Source: Salinibaculum litoreum (lineage in GTDB: Archaea > Halobacteriota > Halobacteria > Halobacteriales > Haloarculaceae). From it: a DNA stretch of 64,000 bases. Where the stretch lies: the NCBI GenBank assembly GCA_009789175.1, contig CP046866.1, positions 2,542,001 through 2,606,000 on the forward strand, given 5' to 3'. The position numbers were made by a program, and so were the translations under genes. The notes beneath the pieces are model-generated. The model was not told the origin of the DNA. It saw only the letters and a list, made by a program, of their open reading frames with translations, and made no database searches. Shown here one piece after another: positions 43,813-52,373 of this stretch; the stretch's first letter is position 1, and every line of letters begins with the position of its first letter.

Positions 43813-44270
43813 CGACGACCATCATGCGTACGACCGCCCGCGTGGTCGTCCCCATCGTACTCGTGTTGGCCATCTCGCTGTTCGTCCAGGGGCACAACCT
43901 GCCCGGCGGCGGGTTCATCGGCGGCGTCCTCACGGTGACCGCGTTCACGCTGGTCTACGTCGCCTACGACCTCGATTACGTCGAGGTCGGGGTGCTGGGC
44001 CGGGACGTTGACGACGACGTGGGAATGCTAGACCACCGGACGGTCACCACATACCGGCGCATGTTCACATTCGGGCTGCTCGTGGTCGTCGCAAGCGGAC
44101 TCGCCGCCATCGTGCCCGGCGCACAGTTCCTGGCACAGACGTACACCTACGTCCATCTGCCGCTGTTTGGCGAAGTCGAACTGGCGAGTGCGATCATCTT
44201 CGACCTCGGTGTCTACTGCGTGGTCGTGGGCGGACTGCTCACGATTTTCTCGGTGGTGGGCAACGAATGA
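43809..44270 (+). CDS. mrpB: Mrp Na+/H+ antiporter subunit B
   Basis: A 153-residue membrane protein with the MnhB signature FVQGHNLPGGGFIGGVLTVT and about four hydrophobic segments. The start ATG overlaps the mrpA stop (ATGA at 43809-43812). It is part of the seven-gene complex. Confidence 0.92.
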   Translation: MTTTIMRTTARVVVPIVLVLAISLFVQGHNLPGGGFIGGVLTVTAFTLVYVAYDLDYVEVGVLGRDVDDDVGMLDHRTVTTYRRMFTFGLLVVVASGLAAIVPGAQFLAQTYTYVHLPLFGEVELASAIIFDLGVYCVVVGGLLTIFSVVGNE

Positions 44271-44626
44271 CACTGGCTATCGCACTCACGGTCGGTGCCC
44301 TGTTTACGATGGGCACCTTTCTCCTGCTCCGTGACGACCTCGTTCGCGTCGTCTGGGGCGTGGCAATCATCTCACAGGCCGCAAACGTCTACCTCATCGC
44401 GATGGGGGGCATCGAGGAAGGGACCTTCGACCTCGTCCCGATTCTCGCCGGTCACGGCCACGACGCAGGTGGCGTCGAGACCGCGGACCCGCTGGTGCAG
44501 GCGCTCGTCCTGACGGCAATCGTCATCAGTTTCGGGATGACCGCCTTCGCGCTGGTGTTGTCCTATCGCGCCTACGAGGAAAACGGAACGATGAACGTGA
44601 CCGAGTGGGCAGGTGGTGACCAATGA
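44267..44626 (+). CDS. mrpC: Mrp Na+/H+ antiporter subunit C (NuoK-like)
   Basis: A 119-residue membrane protein with NuoK-like segments (VWGVAIISQAANVYLIAMGG; DPLVQALVLTAIVISFGMTA). It overlaps mrpB by ATGA at 44267-44270 and mrpD by the same arrangement at 44623. Confidence 0.92.
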   Translation: MTLAIALTVGALFTMGTFLLLRDDLVRVVWGVAIISQAANVYLIAMGGIEEGTFDLVPILAGHGHDAGGVETADPLVQALVLTAIVISFGMTAFALVLSYRAYEENGTMNVTEWAGGDQ

Positions 44627-46212
44627 CTGCCCTGTTGGCGCTGGCACCGCTGGTCGTCGCGCTCGTTGCCAGCGTGCTCACGCTTGCAGTCCGGTCCTGG
44701 CCCCGCTTCCAGCGCGCGGTCAGCGTCGTGAGCGCGCTCGTCTACGTCGTGAGTGTCGGTGCGCTCGCGTGGACGGTCGTCTTCGCGCCCGATGCCAGCG
44801 CCCTCGTCTATCAGGTCGGGGGCTGGAAGGCACCCTTCGGCATCACGCTTGTCGCGGACGCGCTGGCGGCCTTTATGCTCGCAGTCTCGGCCGTCGTCGT
44901 CCTGTTTACCGTCGTCTTCTCGGTGCCCTACATCGACCCCGAGAACCAGCAGGTCTACTACCACCCGCTCTTTCATTTCCTCGTCGCCGGGATGACCGGT
45001 GCCTTCCTGACCGGGGACCTGTTCAACCTCTTCGTCTGGTTCGAGGTGATGTTGATGACCAGCTACGTCTTCGTCGCTTTCTACGGCGGCGCACGACACA
45101 CCGCCGCAGCGGTCCGGTACGTCGTGCTCAACATCGTCGGCGGTGCCCTGATGTTGCTGGCCATCGGCGGCCTCTACGCGACGGTGGGGACGCTCAACAT
45201 GGCCGATATGGCGGCCCGGCTTGGCGCACCGGGCGTCGACGCCGCGCCGGTCGTCGGCCTGACGGCGCTGTTGCTCGCCGCCTTCGCGCTCAAGGCCGGC
45301 CTCGTCCCCTTCCAGTTCTGGGTGCCCTCCGCGTACCGAGCAGCCCCGCTGCCCATCGCTGCAGTCTTTGCCGGGGCCTCGAAGAAAGTCGGAGTGTACG
45401 CCATCATCCGCCTCTACTTCACGGTTCTCGGGGACGCGAACGTCACCACGGAGGTGCCACTGGTCGGCGTCGACTCCCCGCTTGCCTTCCTCGCGCCGGT
45501 CCTGCTCGTGATGGGGCTGGTGAGCATCGTCGTCGGCGGCGTGGGCGCGGTGAGTCGGAAACGGCTCGACGGACTGCTCGCCTACTCGAGCATCGGCCAG
45601 ATCGGCTTCATCGTCGTCCCCATCGCCATCGCCGCCGGGACGAGTTCGGCGTCGCTTCGCCATCTCGGGGTGCTGGCGGGGCTGGTGTACGCTCTCCATC
45701 ACGCACTCGCCAAGAGCCTCCTCTTCCTGGCGGCTGGCACGATTCGGGATGCCGCCGGCACGACCCGCCTTGCGGAGTTGAGCGGGCTTGGCGAACGCTC
45801 GCAGGTCTTCTCCGTGACCGTCCTCGTCGGCAGCCTCTCGCTCGTCGGTATCCCGCCGCTCGCGGGCTTTTTCGGGAAGTTCCTCGTCTTCACGACGGCG
45901 GCCGACCAGTTCGCCACCGCACGCGTCGCCGGCAGCAGCATCGTACTGGGCGTGTTGCTGCTCGGGGCGGTCCTGACCATCATCTACGCGACCCGCGTCT
46001 GGGTCGGGAGTTTCTGGGGCGCACAGAGCGACCGAGTCGAACTCGCGACGCTCGACGGTCTGCAGGTCGCCATTCTCGTCGGCCTCGCCGCCGTCGTCGT
46101 CGCCGTCGGCCTCGGATTCGAGCCAGTCTACCAGTTCGCCGACGCCGCCGCCGAGGCTGCCATCGACACCGAGGGCTACGTGACGGCCGTCGGGCCGGGA
46201 GGTGAGCCATGA
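44623..46212 (+). CDS. mrpD: Mrp Na+/H+ antiporter subunit D (NuoM/N-like)
   Basis: A 529-residue membrane protein of the NuoL/M/N family, with FVWFEVMLMTSYVFVAF, LKAGLVPFQFWVPSAYRAAP and GASKKVGVYAIIRL. About 14 hydrophobic segments with the conserved membrane Lys/Glu residues. It pairs with MrpA as the second antiporter-like subunit. Overlaps mrpC and mrpE by four bases each. Confidence 0.94.
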   Translation: MTALLALAPLVVALVASVLTLAVRSWPRFQRAVSVVSALVYVVSVGALAWTVVFAPDASALVYQVGGWKAPFGITLVADALAAFMLAVSAVVVLFTVVFSVPYIDPENQQVYYHPLFHFLVAGMTGAFLTGDLFNLFVWFEVMLMTSYVFVAFYGGARHTAAAVRYVVLNIVGGALMLLAIGGLYATVGTLNMADMAARLGAPGVDAAPVVGLTALLLAAFALKAGLVPFQFWVPSAYRAAPLPIAAVFAGASKKVGVYAIIRLYFTVLGDANVTTEVPLVGVDSPLAFLAPVLLVMGLVSIVVGGVGAVSRKRLDGLLAYSSIGQIGFIVVPIAIAAGTSSASLRHLGVLAGLVYALHHALAKSLLFLAAGTIRDAAGTTRLAELSGLGERSQVFSVTVLVGSLSLVGIPPLAGFFGKFLVFTTAADQFATARVAGSSIVLGVLLLGAVLTIIYATRVWVGSFWGAQSDRVELATLDGLQVAILVGLAAVVVAVGLGFEPVYQFADAAAEAAIDTEGYVTAVGPGGEP

Positions 46213-46877
46213 CCCGGCGCTGGGTGGTCGCGGGGCTTGCCTTTGCCGTCCTGTGGGTGTTCGTCACCGGCGCGGCACTGACCGCACAGTCACTCCTGAC
46301 CCACACCATCGTCGGCCTGGCCGTCGGCCTGCCCGTGGCCTTCCTCTTCCGGCGGTTCTACGGCGAGGAAGTCGACCTCGCCGGGACGGTGACCGACTTC
46401 CCGTACGTCGTGTTGTACGTGGCCGTCTTCGCCAAGGAGGTGGTCGTCGCCAACCTCGACGTGACCTACCGCGTGCTCGCACCGGGGATGCCGCTGCGTC
46501 CACAGGTCATCCTCGTCCCCTTGCGCGTGGAATCGGACCTCGGGGTGACCACCATCGCCAACAGCATCACCATCACGCCGGGGACCATCGCGCTGGACCA
46601 CGACCCCGAGGAGAACGCCCTGTACGTCCACATCATCGACGGCCGGGACCCCGAGGCTGTCGTCGAGCCGATTTACCAGTGGGAGGACTACGCGCTGGAA
46701 ATCTTCGACGAGGAGGCCTCGCCCGACGACGAGCCACGCGACATCCGCATCCACCCGCCGGACTACCCACCGGAACCGAAGACGATGACCGAGCGACATC
46801 CATACGAACAGCAACTGTGGGAGACGACAGAGCAAGACACCGCAGACGGCAAGCGAGGTGACGACGATGGCAACTGA
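46209..46877 (+). CDS. mrpE: Mrp Na+/H+ antiporter subunit E
   Basis: A 222-residue protein: two N-terminal membrane segments, the MnhE motif VLYVAVFAKEVVVANLDVTY and TIANSITITPGTIALD, then a soluble acidic tail of about 90 residues. The tail beyond about residue 160 is a haloarchaeal extension. Overlaps mrpF by 11 bp. Confidence 0.92.
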   Translation: MTRRWVVAGLAFAVLWVFVTGAALTAQSLLTHTIVGLAVGLPVAFLFRRFYGEEVDLAGTVTDFPYVVLYVAVFAKEVVVANLDVTYRVLAPGMPLRPQVILVPLRVESDLGVTTIANSITITPGTIALDHDPEENALYVHIIDGRDPEAVVEPIYQWEDYALEIFDEEASPDDEPRDIRIHPPDYPPEPKTMTERHPYEQQLWETTEQDTADGKRGDDDGN

Positions 46878-47169
46878 GGCGGCGTTTGTCACCCTCGCCA
46901 TCGACGTGGCACTGATTGTCGTCGCCGGCCTGTGCCTGCTCTGTGGCTACCGGGTCGTCGTCGGTCCGACCGTGCCCGACCGCGTGGTGGCACTCGATGC
47001 CATCGCCACCAACGTCGTCGCCATCGCGGTGCTCTTTGCGCTGAAGACCGGCCGGGGCCTCTTCGTCACTGTGAGCCTCGTTCTCGCCATCATCGCCTTC
47101 CTCTCGACGGTCACCGTCGCCAAGTACGTCACCGAGGGCGACATCATCACCCGGAGGGACGAACCATGA
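46867..47169 (+). CDS. mrpF: Mrp Na+/H+ antiporter subunit F
   Basis: A 100-residue protein with three membrane segments and the MnhF motif GPTVPDRVVALDAIATNVV. An in-frame GTG at 46858 would add three residues. It starts within the mrpE stop region and overlaps mrpG by ATGA at 47166. Confidence 0.92.
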   Translation: MATEAAFVTLAIDVALIVVAGLCLLCGYRVVVGPTVPDRVVALDAIATNVVAIAVLFALKTGRGLFVTVSLVLAIIAFLSTVTVAKYVTEGDIITRRDEP

Positions 47170-47573
47170 GTGCCGCGGAAGCGACCGGCCTGGCGGGAAT
47201 CGCCGTCGTCGCGCTCGTCGTCATCGGCGTCTTCTTCCTCACCGTCGGGACCATCGGCCTGTTGCGCCTGCCGAACGTCTACAACCGGATGCACGCCACG
47301 AGCAAGCCGACGACGCTTGGGACGGCGGCCATCTTCTTTGCCGGGTTCGTCCAGTTCGGTCCCGGCGGGGCCGGTCTCACCTCGCTTGTCGGCATCGTCT
47401 TCCTCTTCCTGACGGTGCCCACCGGCGCGCACATGATTTCCCGCGCCGCACAGAAGACCGGGGTGCCCTTCCTCAGCGGCGTCACCTGGCCCGCCGAAGA
47501 CAGCGACGAGGGCGGCGAGAAGGCGGCAGCGCGCGCAGCCGAGGACGACGACGCCGAGACGCCCGAGTCGTGA
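47166..47573 (+). CDS. mrpG: Mrp Na+/H+ antiporter subunit G
   Basis: A 135-residue protein with the MnhG motif LLRLPNVYNRMHATSKPTTLG, three membrane segments and an acidic Glu/Asp/Ala-rich tail. Last gene of the complete mrpABCDEFG operon. Confidence 0.92.
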   Translation: MSAAEATGLAGIAVVALVVIGVFFLTVGTIGLLRLPNVYNRMHATSKPTTLGTAAIFFAGFVQFGPGGAGLTSLVGIVFLFLTVPTGAHMISRAAQKTGVPFLSGVTWPAEDSDEGGEKAAARAAEDDDAETPES

Positions 47574-47705
47574 AATGAGCCAGTTCTCGCCGACACGCCT
47601 GATAGGCAGGTCATCCGATGTGCCTTTCCGCTTCGACGGTCTGTCTCTGTGTATGACAGCAGAGTCGCCGGCTGGACCGACGCCGGCGAGGAGTCGGTGA
47701 GCACC

Positions 47706-48509
47706 ATGTCAGGGAAAGACAAATACTACAACAAAGCCAAACAGGAGGGCTATCGCGCCCGCTCGGCATACAAGCTCCAGCAACTCGACGAAGCCACCGG
47801 GCTGCTCGGCGATGGGCGCACCGTCGTCGACCTCGGTGCAGCACCCGGCGGCTGGCTGCAGGTCGCCGCCGAGCGCGTCGGAAGCGAGGGAACGGTCATC
47901 GGCGTCGACCGCCAGCGCATCGAGGACCTGGACGACCCCGAGGCGACGACGGCCTACGTCCGCGGGGACATCACCGAGGAGGGGACGAACGAAGCCATCC
48001 GCGAGACCGTCGCCGAGGTCACCGGGACCGACAGCCAGCAGCGGCCGGTCGACGTGGTGCTCTCGGATATGGCACCGAACATGAGCGGAGACTACGACCT
48101 CGACCACGCGCGGTCGGTCCACCTCGCACGGCAGGCCTTCGAGGTGGCGACGGAACTGCTCGACACCGGCGGCGACCTCGCAGTGAAGGTCTTCGACGGG
48201 CGGGACCTCGAAGCCTTAGAGGCCGACATCGACGCCGAGTTCGAGTACGTCCGGCAGATGCGCCCCGACGCCTCGCGGGACTCCTCCTCGGAGCTGTATC
48301 TCGTCGCCAAGAACTACCTCACAGCGCCGGTCCGCACCGGCGACGAACTCGACGTGGAAATCGTCGACGTGGGCGAGGAAGGCGACGGAGTCGCCAAAGT
48401 CGAGGACTTCACCCTCTTCGTCGACGGCGGCGAGACCGGTGACGAACTACGCGTCGAAGTGACCGACGTGAAACCGCGGTACGCCTTCGCCGAGCCAGTC
48501 GAGCAATAG
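47706..48509 (+). CDS. rlmE: 23S rRNA 2'-O-methyltransferase (RlmE/RrmJ) with TRAM domain
   Basis: A 267-residue protein: KAKQEGYRARSAYKLQQLDE at the N-terminus (catalytic Lys region), SAM motif VVDLGAAPGGWLQVAAE, catalytic DMAPNMSG and VKVFDG, then a C-terminal TRAM RNA-binding domain from about residue 205 (DELDVEIVDVGEEGDGVAKV). It methylates U2552 in the A-loop of 23S rRNA. Start at ATG 47706. Confidence 0.93.
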   Translation: MSGKDKYYNKAKQEGYRARSAYKLQQLDEATGLLGDGRTVVDLGAAPGGWLQVAAERVGSEGTVIGVDRQRIEDLDDPEATTAYVRGDITEEGTNEAIRETVAEVTGTDSQQRPVDVVLSDMAPNMSGDYDLDHARSVHLARQAFEVATELLDTGGDLAVKVFDGRDLEALEADIDAEFEYVRQMRPDASRDSSSELYLVAKNYLTAPVRTGDELDVEIVDVGEEGDGVAKVEDFTLFVDGGETGDELRVEVTDVKPRYAFAEPVEQ

Positions 48510-48521
48510 ACAGCCCGAAGG

Positions 48522-49235
48522 CTACAGCGACCGAGACCAGATATTTCTGAACCGGACCGGAAAGTCGTGGTCCTGCAGGCGAAGCGGCGCGGGACCGTGT
48601 GGCTCGTAGGGCTCGAAATCGCGGTATGTCGTCGGTCCGAACGGCTCGACGGACTCGTGAATCACCACCCCGTTGTGCAGCGCCGTCACGCGTGCCGGCG
48701 TCGCCAGGGTATCGCCGTCAAAGCGTGGCCGCCGCCAGACGATATCGAACGACTGCCACGCGCCGGAGGGACGGCTCGCGTCCACGAGCGGTGGGTGCTG
48801 ACCGTAGAGTGCACCCACCCAGCCGTCGGCGTAGATGTCCGTCGCCGCACAGTCGAGAATCTGTAGTTCGTACCGGTCGGCGAGGAAGACGCCGCTGTTG
48901 CCCGGGTACTCGGCGTCGCCGGGGTCGGCGGGAGTCGCCCACTCGACGTGAAGCTGGCAGTCCCCGAGGGGGTCGGCGGTCCTGATATCGCCCGTCCCCG
49001 GAACGACCACCAGTTCGCCGTCCTCGACGGTCCAGCCAGGGTCGCCGCCGTCGGCGGCTTCCCACCCCGTCAGGTCCGTCCCGTCGAAGAGGACGGTCGC
49101 GTCCGCCGGAGGTGGCTGTGTCACTACTCCCCCGGGAGTCACAGTCGGCGGGTGTGGGCGGCCCGGGTCGTGGACCCGGTACTCGGAGCCGGGCAAAAGC
49201 GGCGTATCCTCGAACCCCGGGCGGTCTGCAGTCAT
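48522..49235 (-). CDS. DUF1080 (3-keto-disaccharide hydrolase-like) protein
   Basis: A 237-residue protein with the DUF1080 concanavalin-like sequence: LFDGTDLTGWEAADGG, then YPGNSGVFLADRYELQILD, HPPLVDASRPSGAWQSFDIV and a C-terminal RNIWSRSL. No signal peptide is visible. The family binds or cleaves oxidised sugars; the substrate is unknown. It is convergent with rlmE. Confidence 0.9.
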   Translation of the reverse strand: MTADRPGFEDTPLLPGSEYRVHDPGRPHPPTVTPGGVVTQPPPADATVLFDGTDLTGWEAADGGDPGWTVEDGELVVVPGTGDIRTADPLGDCQLHVEWATPADPGDAEYPGNSGVFLADRYELQILDCAATDIYADGWVGALYGQHPPLVDASRPSGAWQSFDIVWRRPRFDGDTLATPARVTALHNGVVIHESVEPFGPTTYRDFEPYEPHGPAPLRLQDHDFPVRFRNIWSRSL

Positions 49236-49240
49236 GAGTT

Positions 49241-49933
49241 TCAGTCAGCCGCGACCGGTCCCACGCGCTCGCGTCGGCGCACGGCCCCGACGATGGCGTA
49301 GACGAAGGGTGTATCGAGCAGTGCAATCCCGAGTTTGAAGACGTACTGCCCGACCATCAGCCCGACCGCAACGTCGAGCGGGACCCCCTGAAAGAGGACG
49401 AAGGCGACGGTCACGAACAGAACGGTGTCGATGAGCTGGCTGCTGGCCGTCGAGGCAATGTTGCGCAGCCAGAGGGCCTCCCCGTCGGTGTAGCTCCGCA
49501 GGCGCTCGAAGACCAGCACGTCCCAGTTCTGGCTGACGAGGTAGGCGAGGAGGCTGCCGGCGACGATGCCGGTACTCGACCCGATGACGGTGCTGAACTG
49601 TGCCTGTCCCACCGGGGAGTTGGGCGCGATTGGCAGGCCGATGGTCAGCCACGCCAGCCCCAGAAAGACGAAGTTCATCGCGAAGCCGACGTTGACGATG
49701 ACCTGTGCCGGCCGGCGGCCGTACAGTTCCGTATAGCAGTCCGTGGCGAGGAAGGTCACGGCGTAGGCGACGGCCGCCCCCGGGAGAATCAGCGCGTCGC
49801 CGGCAAGCGGCAACGAGACCGGCAGGTCGAAGGCGAGCACTTTCGAGGCGGTCACCTGCGCGGTGACAAGCGCCGTGATAAACAGCGCGACCAGGGACAC
49901 CTGCGTGACGCCCAGTGTGTCCTCACTGCTCAT
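49241..49933 (-). CDS. Queuosine/archaeosine precursor transporter, YhhQ (VUT) family
   Basis: A 230-residue membrane protein with about six segments and the VUT motifs: ALVTAQVTASKVLAFDLP, TFLATDCYTELYGRRPAQVI and SQLIDTVLFVTVAF. YhhQ-type proteins import queuine precursors (preQ0 or preQ1), which archaea insert as archaeosine at tRNA position 15. Its start overlaps the upstream ribbon-helix-helix gene stop by 11 bp, so it is translated in the same mRNA. Confidence 0.88.
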   Translation of the reverse strand: MSSEDTLGVTQVSLVALFITALVTAQVTASKVLAFDLPVSLPLAGDALILPGAAVAYAVTFLATDCYTELYGRRPAQVIVNVGFAMNFVFLGLAWLTIGLPIAPNSPVGQAQFSTVIGSSTGIVAGSLLAYLVSQNWDVLVFERLRSYTDGEALWLRNIASTASSQLIDTVLFVTVAFVLFQGVPLDVAVGLMVGQYVFKLGIALLDTPFVYAIVGAVRRRERVGPVAAD

Positions 49934-50099
49934 CGTCGAGGCGACCCTGCCGGGCGTCGATATCGTCGAGTACGTCCAGCGTCTTGCGAATCGAGGCGCG
50001 AATCGCCTCGCTGCGGTTGACGAACTTGCCGTCTTCGCCGACGTGGTCGTCGAGGTCCGCCAGCAGTTCCTCGGGGACCTCGACGCTTATCTTGGGCAT
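49923..50099 (-). CDS. Ribbon-helix-helix (CopG/NikR-type) DNA-binding protein
   Basis: A 58-residue protein MPKISVEVPEELLADLDDHV then GKFVNRSEAIRASIRKTLDV: a basic beta strand followed by two helices, the classic RHH dimer, with an acidic end. No metal-binding C-terminal domain is present. It is the first gene of a two-gene unit with the YhhQ-type transporter. A local regulatory role is inferred from this overlap. Confidence 0.88.
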   Translation of the reverse strand: MPKISVEVPEELLADLDDHVGEDGKFVNRSEAIRASIRKTLDVLDDIDARQGRLDDEQ

Positions 50100-50212
50100 G
50101 CTCGATTCGTGGCAATCGACGGGGATAACCGTTGTGTCGCGGCCGGCGTCGGTCCGACTCAGGTCTCGATACGTACCATGCTTTATCAAGCCCGTCAGGT
50201 GTAGAATCAACT

Positions 50213-51220
50213 ATGAAAGGGCCGAAACACGACCACACGGCCCGTGGTATCTCACCGGTTATCGGTGTCGCCCTCATGGTCGCCATCGTCGTTCTCCTCG
50301 TCGCGGTGACGGCAATCGGCGTCGTCAACCTCGCGCAGTCGGAGGTCAGTTCGACCGACGCACAGGCCATCGGCCAGTACGAGTTCGATATCGAGGACAC
50401 CGGCGGCGACAGCGTCGTCATCCGTCCGCAGGCGGTCTCGAAACTCGGCGAGGACCCGACGTTTCACGTGCGGGTCAACGACGAGCGCGTCCACGAGTGG
50501 GGCGGACAAGGGCAGGTCGAAATCAGCTGTCTCTACCCCGGTGATAAGGTCACTATCACGACCTCCAGTGGGACGACGGGGAGTACCCTCCAGACGGAGT
50601 ATTTCGACCGGACGACCGACTGTGATCGGTTCAACTCCTTCCCCGAGAAGTTCAGCCACGTCGTCGTCAACGGGACCGAACACAAGGTGAGCGAGCGCTA
50701 CGCCTTCGGCCTCGCTATCGAACCCAACGGGGACGACCCCGCGAACGGCATCAACCTCGGACCGATTTCGCTGTCGAATCGCTGGCACTACGTCGAACAG
50801 TACGACCGCGAGGTCGAAGGGCTGGAGCCGCCCGTCTTCGTCGCCGTCATGGTCGACAACGTCCACTGGAACGACGTGCCCGACCCGAGCGCCCACAGCG
50901 AGGTTCCAGCCGGGCAACAGTACAACTGGACCGACAATCCACCTAGCGGTCTCAACCCCGGTGAAGCCGCCTTCACCGTCAACGCCGACGGGACGCTCGT
51001 GACCGACTCCTCCAGCAGCACGGAGCCGACCAACGATGTCTTCCTCGTGTTCAAGCCGGGCTGTGAGCAGAGCAGGCTCAAGTTCATCAAAAACGACGCC
51101 GGCTACGACAACCGCATCTACCTCGACGGGTCGGTCATCATCGACGACGCGAACGCGGCCACAGAAGGGAAAGTTTTCACCGCGCCCGGCGTCGAGTGCC
51201 GCGGCGACGCGAGCTGGTAA
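50213..51220 (+). CDS. Archaeal type IV pilin with class III signal peptide
   Basis: A 335-residue protein with the haloarchaeal pilin N-terminus: short basic leader, cleavage site after ARG, then ISPVIGVALMVAIVVLLVAV, processed by a PibD peptidase. The long C-terminal head (about 300 residues) is larger than most adhesion pilins and contains Cys residues and an NxT sequon (NGT). It may be a surface pilin or secreted filament-associated protein. It has its own upstream region, divergent from the RHH gene. Confidence 0.88.
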   Translation: MKGPKHDHTARGISPVIGVALMVAIVVLLVAVTAIGVVNLAQSEVSSTDAQAIGQYEFDIEDTGGDSVVIRPQAVSKLGEDPTFHVRVNDERVHEWGGQGQVEISCLYPGDKVTITTSSGTTGSTLQTEYFDRTTDCDRFNSFPEKFSHVVVNGTEHKVSERYAFGLAIEPNGDDPANGINLGPISLSNRWHYVEQYDREVEGLEPPVFVAVMVDNVHWNDVPDPSAHSEVPAGQQYNWTDNPPSGLNPGEAAFTVNADGTLVTDSSSSTEPTNDVFLVFKPGCEQSRLKFIKNDAGYDNRIYLDGSVIIDDANAATEGKVFTAPGVECRGDASW

Positions 51221-51266
51221 CGCGGTGCTGTAGCGACGCTGTGGAGGTGACTACCCCAGCCCCGGA

Positions 51267-52319
51267 TTACTCGGTGTGGGCGATGCGCTCGCCGGTGTCA
51301 AGGCCGTTGCGAAGCGCCGCGTGCAGGCGGGCCTCACCGGCCACCCAGTCGCCCAGAAAGTAGAGGTCGCTGTCGGCGGCGGACTGGAGCAGCCCCGAGG
51401 GAGCCCCCTCCTCGGCCAGGGCGTATCGCCAGCCCTGGTGGTCGCTCCAGTCAGGGTCGACGAGTCGGTCGTCACCGATGACGTCGGCGGTCATCTCGGC
51501 CAGTTCGGCAACGTTGTCTTCGGGTGGGTCGTCGTAGTGGGTGAGCGACCACTCCTGGTTGGCCTGGACGACGAGCAGGGACTCCCCGTCGGGGACGTGG
51601 CCGCGTTTGCACTCCTCGCGGGAAATCCAGCCGACCTCGTGCTCTTTGTCGGTGTTGACCAGCCCGTAGTAAGGCACGTCGAGGTCAAAGTCATACCCCA
51701 GGACGGCGGTGTAGATGGTCCGGTAGTCGACGCCGTCGATGGCATCGGCAAGTTCCGCCCGCAACGGGTCCTCCCACGCGGCGTCGCGCAGTAGCTGTGC
51801 GGTCTGTGGAGCCGGGGGGTTCAAGACGAGTGCGTCGAAGGGACCCCACTCCCGTCCGTCGGTGTCGGTTGCACGCCAGGTTCCCTCGGCAGCGTCGTCA
51901 CCGGTGCGGGTGAGCGTCTCGACGCGGGTCTTCCTCTCGACGGTGACATCGGTGCGAGCAAGGAGTCGCTTGGCAATCTGTGTCAACCCCTGCTCGTAGC
52001 TCCACTTGTGGTCGTCGGCGTCCCTGCCTTCCGAGACCGTGCCCTCGGCGTCGAAGGTGTAGATCGGTTCGGTCACGTCGACCAGTCCGTCAGTGTCCAG
52101 CGTCTCGGTCAGCAACTCGACGACGCGGTCGTCGTCGGATTTGACGTAGTTCGCGCCGTAGTCGTAGTAGCGCCCGTCGCGGCGGCGAGTCGCAGCGCGG
52201 CCACAGACGCCGCCCGATTTCTCAAGCACCGTCAGCTCGGCATCCGGAAGTGTCGAGTCGAGTACAAACGCCGCAGCAGCAGTCGCCGCACCAGCGCCGA
52301 CGAAGCCGATTCGTGTCAT
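51267..52319 (-). CDS. FAD-dependent NAD(P)-binding amine oxidase-like protein
   Basis: A 350-residue protein with a Rossmann motif FVGAGAATAAAAFVL near the start, ELTVLEKSGGVCGRAATRRR (the flavin-binding GGxxGR region) and a C-terminal DLYFLGDWVAGEARLHAALR FAD segment. It resembles renalase/phytoene-desaturase-like oxidoreductases. The substrate is unknown. Start at ATG 52319. Confidence 0.87.
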   Translation of the reverse strand: MTRIGFVGAGAATAAAAFVLDSTLPDAELTVLEKSGGVCGRAATRRRDGRYYDYGANYVKSDDDRVVELLTETLDTDGLVDVTEPIYTFDAEGTVSEGRDADDHKWSYEQGLTQIAKRLLARTDVTVERKTRVETLTRTGDDAAEGTWRATDTDGREWGPFDALVLNPPAPQTAQLLRDAAWEDPLRAELADAIDGVDYRTIYTAVLGYDFDLDVPYYGLVNTDKEHEVGWISREECKRGHVPDGESLLVVQANQEWSLTHYDDPPEDNVAELAEMTADVIGDDRLVDPDWSDHQGWRYALAEEGAPSGLLQSAADSDLYFLGDWVAGEARLHAALRNGLDTGERIAHTE

Positions 52320-52373
52320 CACCGATGGTAGGGTGTCGAGGGTCAAAAAGCGAGTGCGCAATCACTTACCGAG

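Noticed and set aside
44613-46205. 530-codon alternative frame across mrpD.
   Set aside because: Arg-rich shifted-frame shadow of mrpD with no domain.
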